DNA from: Rhodoblastus acidophilus
Lineage (GTDB): Bacteria > Pseudomonadota > Alphaproteobacteria > Rhizobiales > Beijerinckiaceae
Assembly (NCBI RefSeq): GCF_900187365.1
Contig: NZ_FYDG01000006.1
Location: 62,001-126,000, forward strand
Reading direction: 5' to 3'
Length of the DNA stretch: 64,000 bases
In this document: positions 25,734-34,677 of the stretch, in pieces
Numbering within the stretch: position 1 is the first letter of the stretch
How the letters are laid out: each line of letters begins with the position of its first letter
Program-made: the position numbers and the translations under genes
The notes under the pieces: model-generated
Databases searched by the model: none
Seen by the model: only the letters and a program-made list of their open reading frames with translations
Told to the model about the DNA's origin: nothing

Positions 25734-26320
25734 AGATCTTTCTGGTGCGGCATGCGGCCCATGACAATCTCGGCGGCTTCCTGGCGGGACGCACGCCGGG
25801 CGTCAGGCTTGGCGCGGCGGGTCGGGCGCAGGCCGAGCGTCTCGCGGAGCGGATGATGGAAGAAAGGCTGGATGCGATCGAAGCCAGCCCGCGCGAACGA
25901 ACCGTGGAGACGGCGGAGGCGCTCGCCCGCGCCTGCGGTCTCCCCCGGCCGCGCGTCGTCGATGCGCTGGACGAAGTGGATTTCGGCGACTGGACCGGCA
26001 AGGATTTTCAAACGCTCGACGCCGATCCGGCCTGGCGCAAATGGAACGCGCAACGGGCGATCGCGCGCACGCCGTCCGGCGAAAGCATGGGCGACGTGCA
26101 GGCGCGCGCCCTGGCGCATATCCACGCCTTGGTCAAGGCGGGGGCGCCGCGCGTCGCGCTGGTCACCCATGCCGACGTGATCAAGGCGATTGTGTGCGGC
26201 GTGCTCGGCCTTTCGTTCGATTCCTGGTCGCGCTTCGACATCGCCCCGGCTTCGATCACGCGCATCGCGCCGGTTTCGGCGGGTTTGCGGCTCGATGGCT
26301 TGAACGAAGTGGTCTGGTGA
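25730..26320 (+). CDS. Histidine phosphatase family protein
   Basis: This 196-residue protein has a phosphoglycerate-mutase-like fold with the catalytic L-V-R-H-A near residue 7, [17 protein letters not shown] and the second histidine in L-V-T-H-A-D-V. The loop reads R-H-A rather than R-H-G, as in SixA-like members. It starts at a GTG inside the ino1 stop, so coupling to inositol-phosphate synthesis is strong. I infer that it may dephosphorylate inositol phosphate or a related sugar phosphate. Confidence 0.88.
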   Translation: MKIFLVRHAAHDNLGGFLAGRTPGVRLGAAGRAQAERLAERMMEERLDAIEASPRERTVETAEALARACGLPRPRVVDALDEVDFGDWTGKDFQTLDADPAWRKWNAQRAIARTPSGESMGDVQARALAHIHALVKAGAPRVALVTHADVIKAIVCGVLGLSFDSWSRFDIAPASITRIAPVSAGLRLDGLNEVVW

Positions 26321-27084
26321 TGGCGGCTCCGCTGACTGTCGAGGAAATCCGGCGCCAGGTGGCGGCGCTCGGTCCCTGGTTTCACAATCTCGATCTCAAC
26401 GGCGTGATGACCGCGCCGGATCATTTCCTCGGCGATTACCCCTGCGTCAAATGGCGGCGTTTCGCCGAGGCGCTCCCGTGCGACCTGTCGGGCTTAAGCG
26501 TGCTCGACATTGGCTGCAACGCCGGCTTCTACAGCCTCGAAATGAAGCGGCGCGGGGCGGCGCGCGTGGTCGGAATCGATTCGGACAAGGCCTATTTGCG
26601 GCAGGCGCGTTTCGCCGCCGGCGTCTGCGGCCTCGACATCGATTTCCGCAACCTGTCGGTCTATGACGTCGCGCGGTTGGGTGAGCGTTTCGACATCGTG
26701 CTGTTCATGGGCGTGCTCTACCATTTGCGCCATCCGCTGCTCGCGCTCGATCTCATCCGCGAGCATGTGGCCGGCGACCTGCTCGTGTTCCAATGTATGC
26801 TGCGCGGGAGCATGGAGGTCGAGCCGGTCGCGGAGGACGCCGATTTCTTCGATGCGACGCCGTTCGAGCGGCCGAGCTATCCCAGGCTGCATTTCATCGA
26901 GCAACGCTATGCCGGCGATCCCACCAATTGGTGGACGCCCAATCGCGCCTGCGTGGAGGCGATGCTGCGCTCCTCCGGTTTCGCCATCGCGGGCCATCCC
27001 GAGGAGGAAGTCTATCTGTGTCGCTGCGCGGGCGCGCCGGCGGGCGAGGGCGCGGTCTATCCCGCGCGGGGAGGCGAGATATGA
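26320..27084 (+). CDS. SAM-dependent methyltransferase (TIGR04290-like)
   Basis: This 254-residue class I methyltransferase has motif I V-L-D-I-G-C-N-A-G-F-Y-S, then V-V-G-I-D-S-D and L-F-M-G-V-L-Y-H-L-R-H-P. The G-P-W-F-H-N-L-D-L-N-G-V N-terminus and W-W-T-P-N C-terminal region resemble the CmoB-like group, and I recall an unassigned family named TIGR04290 with this pattern (unverified). The ATG shares a base with the phosphatase stop. The acceptor is probably a sugar or cyclitol of this locus. Confidence 0.85.
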   Translation: MAAPLTVEEIRRQVAALGPWFHNLDLNGVMTAPDHFLGDYPCVKWRRFAEALPCDLSGLSVLDIGCNAGFYSLEMKRRGAARVVGIDSDKAYLRQARFAAGVCGLDIDFRNLSVYDVARLGERFDIVLFMGVLYHLRHPLLALDLIREHVAGDLLVFQCMLRGSMEVEPVAEDADFFDATPFERPSYPRLHFIEQRYAGDPTNWWTPNRACVEAMLRSSGFAIAGHPEEEVYLCRCAGAPAGEGAVYPARGGEI

Positions 27085-28019
27085 TCGAAGCGGCGATGAT
27101 CTGGAACGAGCCCAACAACAAGTCGCATTGGGATCCCGAACTCGACCCGGACTGGCGCCTGTTCGCGGAAATGGCCATGCTCGCGGGGCAGGCGATCCGG
27201 GCGGAGAATGCGTCGCTCACCCGCGTGCTCGGCGGCATCTCTCCCATCGACCCGGCGTTCATCGTCAATATGAAGGGACGCGGCGTGCTGGATCACGTCG
27301 ACGCGGTCGCCGTTCATGGCTTTCCGCTGGACTGGAATCTCTGGCGGATCGACGAATGGCCGCAGAAAATCGAGGAAATCCGGGCGGTGACCGAGCTTCC
27401 CATCTGGGTCAGCGAAGTCGGCGTGTCGAGTTTCGGGGCGGAGGAGGTTCAGGCCTGGGGGCTGGAGCGCACGGCGCAGTTGCTGGCGGGGCGCGCGCCG
27501 CGCCTGCACTGGTATTCGCTGTTCGACCTGCCGCAGGCCTGGGGCGCCACCACGCGCCACAAGGAAGCGGAGGGCTCGTCCTATTACCGCCATTTCCACA
27601 TGGGCCTGATTCGCGCCGATGGAACGCCGAAGCAGGCGCTCGACGTATTCGCGCGCCATGCCCACATCTTTGGGCTGATGCAATGGTTCCGCTTCGAGGA
27701 CCCGCGCCTCGACGACGCCGTGGCCTGGATGAAACGGCTGGGCGTGCGCCGCCTGCGCACGGGTCTGTCGTGGGCGGATTCGTTTCGTCCCGGCGCGGAT
27801 CTGTTTTTCGACCGTATGATGCAGGCGCTGGCGGATTTCGAAGTGACCGTCACCTTCGCGTTCACGCCGGAGCATCGCGGCCTCGCGCCGCATCACACCA
27901 GCCCGCCGGTCGCGCCGGAGGAATTCGCGGAATTCTGCGCGCGCATGGTGCGGCGCTACGCCGGCTCAGTGCGGCTCACGCCGGAGGTTTCTCCGCCCGC
28001 GCCCGCGCGCGTTTCTTGA
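27081..28019 (+). CDS. Clan-A glycoside-hydrolase-like protein
   Basis: This 312-residue protein looks like a (beta/alpha)8 glycosidase related to GH39/GH5. It has I-W-N-E-P-N-N near residue 7, where the E of N-E-P would be the acid/base. A second glutamate in P-I-W-V-S-E-V-G-V-S near residue 112 could be the nucleophile. The barrel appears cut short at the N-terminus, since N-E-P normally lies after strand 4; the protein may be incomplete or a specialised variant. The ATGA overlap ties it to the methyltransferase; the 3' end overlaps the convergent epimerase gene by 44 bases. Confidence 0.75.
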   Translation: MIEAAMIWNEPNNKSHWDPELDPDWRLFAEMAMLAGQAIRAENASLTRVLGGISPIDPAFIVNMKGRGVLDHVDAVAVHGFPLDWNLWRIDEWPQKIEEIRAVTELPIWVSEVGVSSFGAEEVQAWGLERTAQLLAGRAPRLHWYSLFDLPQAWGATTRHKEAEGSSYYRHFHMGLIRADGTPKQALDVFARHAHIFGLMQWFRFEDPRLDDAVAWMKRLGVRRLRTGLSWADSFRPGADLFFDRMMQALADFEVTVTFAFTPEHRGLAPHHTSPPVAPEEFAEFCARMVRRYAGSVRLTPEVSPPAPARVS

Positions 28020-29007
28020 GCGGGATCATCGCCGCCTCGCGCGCCACGCCGGAGAAATGCGCGATCGTGCGCTTGAGCCCGGCGTCGAGCGCCACGCGCG
28101 GACGCCAGTCGAGCACGCGTTCGGCGATGGAGATATCGGGACGGCGGCGGCGCGGATCGTCGATCGGCAACGGGCGATAGGTGACGCCGGAGCGCGCGCC
28201 GGTGAGGCGCAGCACGCGCGCGGCGAGATCCTTCACCATCAGCTCGTCGGGATTGCCGAGATTGATCGCGCCGCGATAGTCGCTGTCGTGCAGCATCAGC
28301 CGCATCAGGCCGTCCACCATGTCGTCCACATAGCAGAACGACCGCGTCTGCTCGCCGGCGCCATAGATGGTGATGTCGTCGCCCGACAGGGCCTGCGTGA
28401 TGGCGTTGGATACGACGCGGCCGTCGTCGGCGCGCATGCGCGGGCCATAGGTGTTGAAAATGCGCGCGACCCGCACGTCCCCGCGTCGCGCGCGCAAAAA
28501 ATCGAAGGCGAGGGTTTCCGCCGCGCGTTTGCCCTCGTCATAGCAGGCGCGCGGCCCCGTCGGATTGACATGGCCCCAATAGCTCTCGCGCTGCGGATGG
28601 GTTTCGGGATCGCCATAGACTTCGCTGGTGGAGGCGAGCAGGAAGCGCGCCTCGTGCGCCTGCGCCAGCGCCAGCAAATGCCGCGTGCCCAGCACATTGG
28701 TCAGCAGCGTATGCTCGGGATCGGCCTGATAATGCGGCGGCGAGGCCGCGCAGGCCAGATTGAAAATATACGCCAGTCGGCGTCCCGAGCGCGTCAGCCG
28801 CGCCGGCAGCGGATCGGTGACGTCGGCGTCGAGAATGTCGAAGCGCGGCTCGCGTTCGAGATGGCGCAAATTGTCGTAGCGGCCGGTGAGGAAATTGTCG
28901 AGGCACAGCACGCGCCAGCCCCGCGCCAGCAGGGCGTCGCTGAGATGGGAGCCGATGAATCCGGCGCCGCCCGCGACCAGGGCGACGGTCTCGCGCTGTT
29001 GGCCCAT
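27976..29007 (-). CDS. UDP-glucuronate decarboxylase-like NAD epimerase/dehydratase
   Basis: This 343-residue extended SDR has the NAD motif G-G-A-G-F-I-G-S-H near residue 13, S-T-S-E-V-Y-G-D-P, and the catalytic pair Y156 and K160 in C-Y-D-E-G-K-R. The N-T-Y-G-P-R-M and D-G-R-V-V-S-N motifs are those of UDP-glucuronate decarboxylases, which make UDP-xylose. A related dTDP- or UDP-sugar dehydratase activity cannot be excluded. It is the last gene of the minus-strand glycan operon, 13 bases after the CgeB-like gene. The C-terminal 14 codons overlap the convergent glycosidase-like gene. Confidence 0.87.
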   Translation of the reverse strand: MGQQRETVALVAGGAGFIGSHLSDALLARGWRVLCLDNFLTGRYDNLRHLEREPRFDILDADVTDPLPARLTRSGRRLAYIFNLACAASPPHYQADPEHTLLTNVLGTRHLLALAQAHEARFLLASTSEVYGDPETHPQRESYWGHVNPTGPRACYDEGKRAAETLAFDFLRARRGDVRVARIFNTYGPRMRADDGRVVSNAITQALSGDDITIYGAGEQTRSFCYVDDMVDGLMRLMLHDSDYRGAINLGNPDELMVKDLAARVLRLTGARSGVTYRPLPIDDPRRRRPDISIAERVLDWRPRVALDAGLKRTIAHFSGVAREAAMIPLKKRARARAEKPPA

Positions 29008-29020
29008 TGCAAGTCCTTCC

Positions 29021-30103
29021 TCAAGCCGGTTGGGCGGCTTTTTGCGCCGCCGCGATATGGCCGGCCAGCTCTTCGGCGCGATGCGCGGCGGTGTGGGCGT
29101 CGAGCACGCGGGCGCGCGCGCCGCGCGCGAGGGCGCGCCGCTGCGCTTCCGTCATATTGCGCAGAGCGTGCAACACGTCGTCGGCGTCAGCGGCGACGAC
29201 GATGTCCGCGCCGGGCGCGAACAGCGACTCGAGCCCGCGCCACGCGTCGGAAATGATCGGCGTTTCGCAGGCGGCGGCTTCGAACAGCCGCACGCTGGGG
29301 CTGTAGCCGGCGCGGACCATGTCGCGGCGCGTGGCGTTGAGCGTGAAGCGGCAGGCGCCGTAAAAGGCGGCGTGGTCCTGCGGCCCGACATGGTCGATGC
29401 GCGCGACATTGGCTGGCCAGTCGATCGTATCGCGATATTGCGGGCCGGCGACGACGAAGCGCAGCTCGGGCGCGCGTCGCGCCGGTTCGATCAACAGGCG
29501 TTCGATCACGGGCTGGCGATCGGGCGCGTAGGTGCCGAGATAGCCGAGATCGTAACGCGTCGCCAAGTCGAGCGGGCGGTAAAGCTCGGGGTCCACCGCG
29601 CAATAGAGGGCGCGCGCCGCCTTGGCCTGGAAGTCGCGGGCGAGGCGCGCGAGCGTGGGGCCGCCCGTGAAGGACAGATAGAGATCGAAGCCGGGGATCA
29701 TCTCGGCGGAGAGATAGGGACAGGCGTTGCGTTCCAGCGCGGCGAGAGTCACCGGCGTGTCGATGTCGTAGAAGGCGGTCACGCCGCGCGCATGATGCTG
29801 GACGAAGCCGCAGATTGCGGCGCCGTCGGGCGTGTAGGAGCCGACGACGACAGCGCCCGCTCGTGCGATCTCGCCGCGAAAATGGGAGAGATCGTCAAGG
29901 CCTTGATAAAATTCCAGCGTGCAGAAATCGGGATTTTCGAGGTCGCGGTGGTCGGCGTACCAGGGCTGGTCCCGTTCGAGAAATAGAACCCGGCGCCCCC
30001 CGGCCGCATAGGCTTTCAGCAAGGCGCGATAGGTGGTGGCGTGGCCGTTTCCCCAGGACGAAGACAGGCTGAGGCCGAGAACGACGAGATCGAACCCGTT
30101 CAT
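29021..30103 (-). CDS. CgeB-like glycosyltransferase 1
   Basis: This 360-residue GT-B protein of the CgeB/Glyco_trans_1_2 type shows N-terminal S-S-S-W-G-N-G-H-A-T-T-Y-R, the middle L-G-Y-L-G-T-Y-A-P-D-R-Q-P, and C-terminal S-V-R-L-F-E-A-A-A-C-E-T-P-I-I-S-D. CgeB of Bacillus acts on spore-coat glycosylation; the target here is unknown. It overlaps the next CgeB-like gene by four bases. It shares about the same length and motif order as the two upstream paralogues, implying ancient tandem duplication. Confidence 0.87.
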   Translation of the reverse strand: MNGFDLVVLGLSLSSSWGNGHATTYRALLKAYAAGGRRVLFLERDQPWYADHRDLENPDFCTLEFYQGLDDLSHFRGEIARAGAVVVGSYTPDGAAICGFVQHHARGVTAFYDIDTPVTLAALERNACPYLSAEMIPGFDLYLSFTGGPTLARLARDFQAKAARALYCAVDPELYRPLDLATRYDLGYLGTYAPDRQPVIERLLIEPARRAPELRFVVAGPQYRDTIDWPANVARIDHVGPQDHAAFYGACRFTLNATRRDMVRAGYSPSVRLFEAAACETPIISDAWRGLESLFAPGADIVVAADADDVLHALRNMTEAQRRALARGARARVLDAHTAAHRAEELAGHIAAAQKAAQPA

Positions 30104-31188
30104 GCCGAAAGCCTTTCCCGCCTAGCGTCGAACGCCTGACGCAGCAGCGCGTCAACCTGCGCCGCGCGTCTCGCGTAAGTGTGCTCGGCGCGGATGCGCG
30201 CGCCCGCCGCCTCGCCGATTCTTCGCGCGCCCGCGGGGGTGAGATGGGCGAGAATCGTCGCGACGTCGGCGCCGTCGCGCGCCACCAGAATTTCCTCGCC
30301 GGGGGTGAGGAAAAGCTCGACGCCGTCCCAGGCGTCGGTGATCAGGCAGGCGTCCGCGCCGGCCGCCTCGAACACGCGGGTCGCTGGCGAGAATCCATTG
30401 CTGGCCATGCTGTCGCGGGCGATGTTGAGCACGGCGAGCGCGCTGGAGTTGAGCGCATTGTGATCGCGCGTAAAAACATGGCCGAGCTTGCGCACATTGG
30501 CGGGCGCGGCGCGGTCGTCCCATCCGGCGCCGCCGAGCAGGAAGGATTTTTCGCGCAGGCGCGCGGCGGGGGCGAAGAAGAAGCGCGCCACCCGCTCCTC
30601 GCGGTCCGGCAGACGGTTGCCGAGAAAGGCGAGATCGCAGGCGAAGCGCGGGTCGGGCGCGACGCGAAAATGGGTTTCGGGGTCGAGCGCATTATAGACC
30701 GGCGCGCAGGCGCGCGCGCCAAAACCGTGGTAGCCGCGCGTCACGGGATCGCCGCCGCCATAGGTAAGCACGAGGTCGAAGGCGGGGAGCGCGCGCCGCA
30801 GCGGATGGTCCGACGCGCCGCGCATGTCCGCGAGCGTGGCGGGCGCGTCGACGTCCCAGTAGATCCGCAAGGGCCGAACCGCCGAGGCGACGCCGGCCAG
30901 AAGCTCGTCGTCGAACACGCCGACGCCGCTGGCCTTCACCGCGACATCCGCCGCATCGGCCTCGGCGAGGACGCGCCGCACGCCCTCCGGCGTCGCCGGA
31001 TAGACCACCACCCGCGCCCAGTCGGGCGGGTCGATATCGCGATGGCTCTGGCGGTCGTAGGCGTCTGGTTCAAAGAAGGTGATGGCGTGGCCGAGGGCGG
31101 CGAGGTTCTTCAGCAGGCCGCGATAATAGGTGGCCGCGCCGTTCCAGTAAGAGGACAACAGGCTCGACCCGTAAAAGGCGATCTTCAT
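30100..31188 (-). CDS. CgeB-like glycosyltransferase 2
   Basis: The second of three tandem CgeB-like proteins has 362 residues. Features are M-K-I-A-F-Y-G-S-S-L-L-S-S-Y-W-N-G-A-A-T-Y-like start (positions 1-21 of the protein), D-L-A-F-L-G-N-R-L-P-D-R, and T-R-V-F-E-A-A-G-A-D-A-C-L-I-T-D. The family's donor is not known; the loop before the C-terminal glutamate differs from GT 1, suggesting different donors. Both ends overlap neighbours by four bases. Confidence 0.86.
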   Translation of the reverse strand: MKIAFYGSSLLSSYWNGAATYYRGLLKNLAALGHAITFFEPDAYDRQSHRDIDPPDWARVVVYPATPEGVRRVLAEADAADVAVKASGVGVFDDELLAGVASAVRPLRIYWDVDAPATLADMRGASDHPLRRALPAFDLVLTYGGGDPVTRGYHGFGARACAPVYNALDPETHFRVAPDPRFACDLAFLGNRLPDREERVARFFFAPAARLREKSFLLGGAGWDDRAAPANVRKLGHVFTRDHNALNSSALAVLNIARDSMASNGFSPATRVFEAAGADACLITDAWDGVELFLTPGEEILVARDGADVATILAHLTPAGARRIGEAAGARIRAEHTYARRAAQVDALLRQAFDARRERLSA

Positions 31189-32291
31189 GCGGCGCTCTCC
31201 CTTGGCGCCGAAAGGCGCGAGACAATCGCCAGCAGCTCCGCCGCGCGATGGGCGCAGCTATGGCGCGCGCGAATGGTTTCGAGCCCGTTGGCGACGAGGT
31301 CGGCGCGCAGATCGGGATCGTCCCGCAGGCGCGCGAGATGGCTGGCGCATTCGGACGCGTCGCGCGCGAACACGAAATCCTGGCTGGGGCGGAACAGGTT
31401 TTCGCTGTCGCGCCACGGCGCGCTGACCAGTGGAATGCCGCAAGCCAGCGCCTCGAACACCCGAATGGTCGGGATGCCCGGCAGGACCGTGGCGTAAGCG
31501 CGGCGCGGCACATGCACGGTGGCGAGGGCGCCCGCGAAAATTTCCGGCGCGCTGGCGTTGGCGAGCCAGCCGCGCCAGCGCGCGCCGTAGCGGCGCAGGG
31601 TCGCGCGCGCGGATTCGGGATAGCGCACGCCGTAAATGTCCAGCGGCAGCCCGACCGCCGCCGCCGGCTTGAGCAGGAATTCCTCGATCTCGGCGCTGCG
31701 CTCGTCGTCGCCCCAATTGCCGATCCACACCAGGCCCTCGCGCGGACCCTCAGTCTCCGGCGGACGGAAATGGCGGATATCGGCGGCTTCATGCCAGACA
31801 AAGGCGCGCGCGCCCCAGCCGGCGCGGGCGTAAACGTCCGCCAGCGCCGCGCCGAACGCCAGCACGCCGTCATAGCCGGATAGATCCAGCGCGCGGATTG
31901 CGTCGGGGTCGCTGACAGCGCGATGATGGGTGTCGTGGAACAGCAGGGTGAAGCCGGCGCCTTGCGCGCGCAGCCGTCCGAGCGCGGCGACCAGTTCGGG
32001 CGGGCTCCATTCGTGGACCAGCACGAGATCGGCGCCGTCCACAGCCGCCGTCGCCTGATCCAGATGCGACCAGCGCGCCGGCTTCAGGCCGGGATAAGCG
32101 GTGCGAAACGGATGCAAGCCCGCTTCGCCATGGTCCGCGAGCAGGTTGGCGAGGCTCCACGACGAGGCCGGCTCCATCGAGCGCACATCGTGGCCGGAGA
32201 GGGCCAGTTCGCGCAACAGGCCGCGCAGGAAATGCGCGTTGCCATGGTTCCAGCACGACAGCAGCGAATGGGTGAAATAGACGATCTTCAT
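31185..32291 (-). CDS. CgeB-like glycosyltransferase 3
   Basis: This third CgeB-like protein has 368 residues. It starts M-K-I-V-Y-F-T-H-S-L-L-S-C-W-N-H-G-N-A-H, has V-W-I-G-N-W-G-D-D-E-R in the middle and T-I-R-V-F-E-A-L-A-C-G-I-P-L-V-S-A at the C-terminus. The ATG at 32291 matches its paralogues' starts; the longer frame upstream belongs to the other reading frame of the preceding gene. Four-base overlaps link it to both neighbours, so stoichiometric translation is likely. Confidence 0.86.
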   Translation of the reverse strand: MKIVYFTHSLLSCWNHGNAHFLRGLLRELALSGHDVRSMEPASSWSLANLLADHGEAGLHPFRTAYPGLKPARWSHLDQATAAVDGADLVLVHEWSPPELVAALGRLRAQGAGFTLLFHDTHHRAVSDPDAIRALDLSGYDGVLAFGAALADVYARAGWGARAFVWHEAADIRHFRPPETEGPREGLVWIGNWGDDERSAEIEEFLLKPAAAVGLPLDIYGVRYPESARATLRRYGARWRGWLANASAPEIFAGALATVHVPRRAYATVLPGIPTIRVFEALACGIPLVSAPWRDSENLFRPSQDFVFARDASECASHLARLRDDPDLRADLVANGLETIRARHSCAHRAAELLAIVSRLSAPRESAA

Positions 32292-33394
32292 GCCACCGCT
32301 CCCGTGGAGCGTCGCGCAAGCGCGGAGCGATAGATCGCCGCCGTGGCTTCGGCCATCGCGGTCGCGCTGTAATCCGCCGCGCGGGCCGTCGCGGCCTCGC
32401 CCATGCGCGTGCGCAGGGCGGGATCGTCGGCGATTTGATTGACCGCGTCGGCGAAGCCGCGCGGCAAGCGCGGCGGAACGAACAGGGCCGCGCCGTGCCA
32501 GAGTTCGCGGAAGGTCTCGATGTCGCTCAGCACGAGCGGACAGCCGGCCTGCGCCGCCTCCAGCGCCGACAGGCCGAAAGGCTCGTAGATCGCGGCGGAC
32601 ACGAAGATCGGCCGCTCCGCCAGCATCTGGCGCAGCACTGCGGAATCCAGCGGGCCGAGCAGGCGCGCGTGGCGGGCGGAGAAGCGCTCCCCGCAGCCGT
32701 CGGGGCCACCGCAGGGGCCGGCGAGCCGCAGCGGAACGCGCATGGCGGCGGCCGCCGAATCGAGCGTCGCGGCGTTCTTGCCACGGTCCCACAGGCGGCC
32801 TGCCGAAAGAGCATAGGCGGCGGGACCTCCTCCGTAGCGCGGCGGCGGCGCGGCGCGGCCGTTATGCACGACGAACGGGGCGATGCGGTAAAGGTCGCTC
32901 AACACCGCCGCATAGGCGCGGGTGGGGCACAGGACCGCGTCGGCCCGCGACAGCGCGTCGCGCAACATCCGCGTGCGCCAAAGGAAATCGCCCGCAAGCG
33001 GCGCGTCCTCAACCGCCAACAGCCAGCTGGCGACGCAGGAGTGGACGGCGCAGACCACCGGCGCGGAAAAATCGGCCAGCGCATAAGTGGGGGAATTGAG
33101 ATGAACCAGATCGGCGCGGCTGGCGCGCGCCAGCGCGGCGACGCGACCGGCGGCGGCGGACGTCTCTTCCGGCGAGCGCGTCAGCCAGTCGAGCGGCAGC
33201 CCGGTTTCGCGCAGCTCCACGCCCTCGATCGCCTGGGCGGCGGCGAATTGCGCCTCGCTCAAGCCGGGGCCGAGCACGGCGAGCGTGGTTCGCACGCCCA
33301 TCGGCGCGAGGGCCCGGGCGAGGTCGAGCGCATAGGTGAACACGCCCCCGACCGCATCGGTCGTCATGAACAGGTTCAGCGGCAATGCGCGCAT
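32288..33394 (-). CDS. Family 4 glycosyltransferase
   Basis: This 368-residue GT-B enzyme has the N-terminal loop T-D-A-V-G-G-V-F-T-Y near residue 12, A-G-R-L-W-D-R-G-K-N, and the retaining signature E-P-F-G-L-S-A-L-E-A-A-Q-A-G-C-P-L-V near residue 272. GT4 enzymes use nucleotide sugars with retention. I chose the ATG at 33394, which overlaps the radical SAM gene's end by 19 bases; the frame stays open upstream but without homology. It is part of the minus-strand glycan operon. Confidence 0.9.
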   Translation of the reverse strand: MRALPLNLFMTTDAVGGVFTYALDLARALAPMGVRTTLAVLGPGLSEAQFAAAQAIEGVELRETGLPLDWLTRSPEETSAAAGRVAALARASRADLVHLNSPTYALADFSAPVVCAVHSCVASWLLAVEDAPLAGDFLWRTRMLRDALSRADAVLCPTRAYAAVLSDLYRIAPFVVHNGRAAPPPRYGGGPAAYALSAGRLWDRGKNAATLDSAAAAMRVPLRLAGPCGGPDGCGERFSARHARLLGPLDSAVLRQMLAERPIFVSAAIYEPFGLSALEAAQAGCPLVLSDIETFRELWHGAALFVPPRLPRGFADAVNQIADDPALRTRMGEAATARAADYSATAMAEATAAIYRSALARRSTGAVA

Positions 33395-34677
33395 GAGGCC
33401 TCCAACACCGGCAGGGGGAGGGGGCTGTCCTCCTGGATGTCGCTGAAGCGCGTGAACTGCCGCAGGTAATAGGCATGGGCGCGCTCCCAGGCCTCGCCGT
33501 CCGGCTCCCCCCACAGACGGCGATAGTCGGGCGAGGACGGATAGGGATAGAGCGGCACGGGATCGTTGGCCCAGACGCCGGCCCTGCGCAGTTTGTCGCG
33601 CCAGCTCTCGACCAGCGCGACGTCGTCGCCGGGCGATTCGATCAGATTGGCCTGCACGAAAGGCACGCGCCGCCGCGCATGGATCAGCCGCTCCGCCAGC
33701 GCGTCGGTGGACAGCCGGCAGTTTTTGTCGAGCGTGGCGCGTCCCTCGGGCGTCAGGCTTTCCACCCCCGCTTCGATCGAGACGCAGCGCGCTTCGCCCA
33801 GCAGATCGAGCATGGAGGGCTTCCACAAGTCGATGCGGGTCTGGATGCCGAACGGAATGCGCCGCGCCACCAAAGCTTCGAGCAGAGGCTTCTGCGGCAG
33901 GAAGATTTCGTCGATGAAATAGAGATAGGTCGCGCCCTGCGCCATCAGGCGGTCGATTTCATGCAGCAGGGGCGAGAGGTCGCGGCGGCGATAGGCGTCG
34001 CGAAAGTCGATCTTGGCGCAGAAACTGCAATGATAGGGGCAGCCGCGCGACGCCTCCACTTCGGCGCCGGGGCCGTCGGGCAGCGCGTCGAAGCGGTGGT
34101 GATGGTGGCGATGCGCCGCGATCATCGCGTCGGGCCATGTCAGCGCGGGAAGATCGGTGAAAACGGTGGCGCGCGGCTCCCCGGTCGTGCGCACCGCTTC
34201 GCCGTCCCGGAACGCCAGCCCCGCAATGGAGCCCAGCGGCGAGCCATTGGCGATCTCGAGCAGCGCCTCCTCGCATTCGCCGCGCACGACAATGTCGGCG
34301 CCAAGCTTGGCCAGTGTGGTTTCGGGCGTCACCGAGCCATGCGGTCCGACAATGACGGTGCGGCCGCCGTCGTCGCCCAGCGCGAGCAGGAACGCCCGCG
34401 GCGTGCGCAATTCCGGCGGGGCGCAGCGCCAGAACAGATAGCTCGGCGCCGTGGGGACGACGGTGAAATCGGCGCCGAACGCCTTGACCTCCCGGGCGAT
34501 CTCGTCGTCGTCGCGCTCCATCAGCCCGCCGTCGCACAACAGGGTTTCATGGCCGGCGCGCTCCAGCAGCGCCTTGGCGCAGCCCAGCTCCAGCGGCAGA
34601 TGCGGCGCGCGGCAGCCGAAATAGATCGAGCGGTCGAAGCGCCAGCGCGGGTTGACGAGAGCGACGCGCATGGTCAC
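33376..34677 (-). CDS. B12-binding-type radical SAM protein (TIGR04295-like)
   Basis: This 433-residue protein has an N-terminal Rossmann-like domain of the B12-binding type and a radical SAM barrel with C213, C217 and C220 in C-P-Y-H-C-S-F-C. The usual D-x-H-x-x-G cobalamin motif is not evident, so B12 binding is doubtful. A run of histidines lies near residues 189-194. I recall a family named TIGR04295, seen with the methyltransferase type found at 26320 (unverified). It could methylate or rearrange a sugar or lipid carrier. It starts at a GTG inside the upstream stop (GTGA); an ATG two codons later is the alternative. Confidence 0.87.
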   Translation of the reverse strand: MTMRVALVNPRWRFDRSIYFGCRAPHLPLELGCAKALLERAGHETLLCDGGLMERDDDEIAREVKAFGADFTVVPTAPSYLFWRCAPPELRTPRAFLLALGDDGGRTVIVGPHGSVTPETTLAKLGADIVVRGECEEALLEIANGSPLGSIAGLAFRDGEAVRTTGEPRATVFTDLPALTWPDAMIAAHRHHHHRFDALPDGPGAEVEASRGCPYHCSFCAKIDFRDAYRRRDLSPLLHEIDRLMAQGATYLYFIDEIFLPQKPLLEALVARRIPFGIQTRIDLWKPSMLDLLGEARCVSIEAGVESLTPEGRATLDKNCRLSTDALAERLIHARRRVPFVQANLIESPGDDVALVESWRDKLRRAGVWANDPVPLYPYPSSPDYRRLWGEPDGEAWERAHAYYLRQFTRFSDIQEDSPLPLPVLEASCAHCR

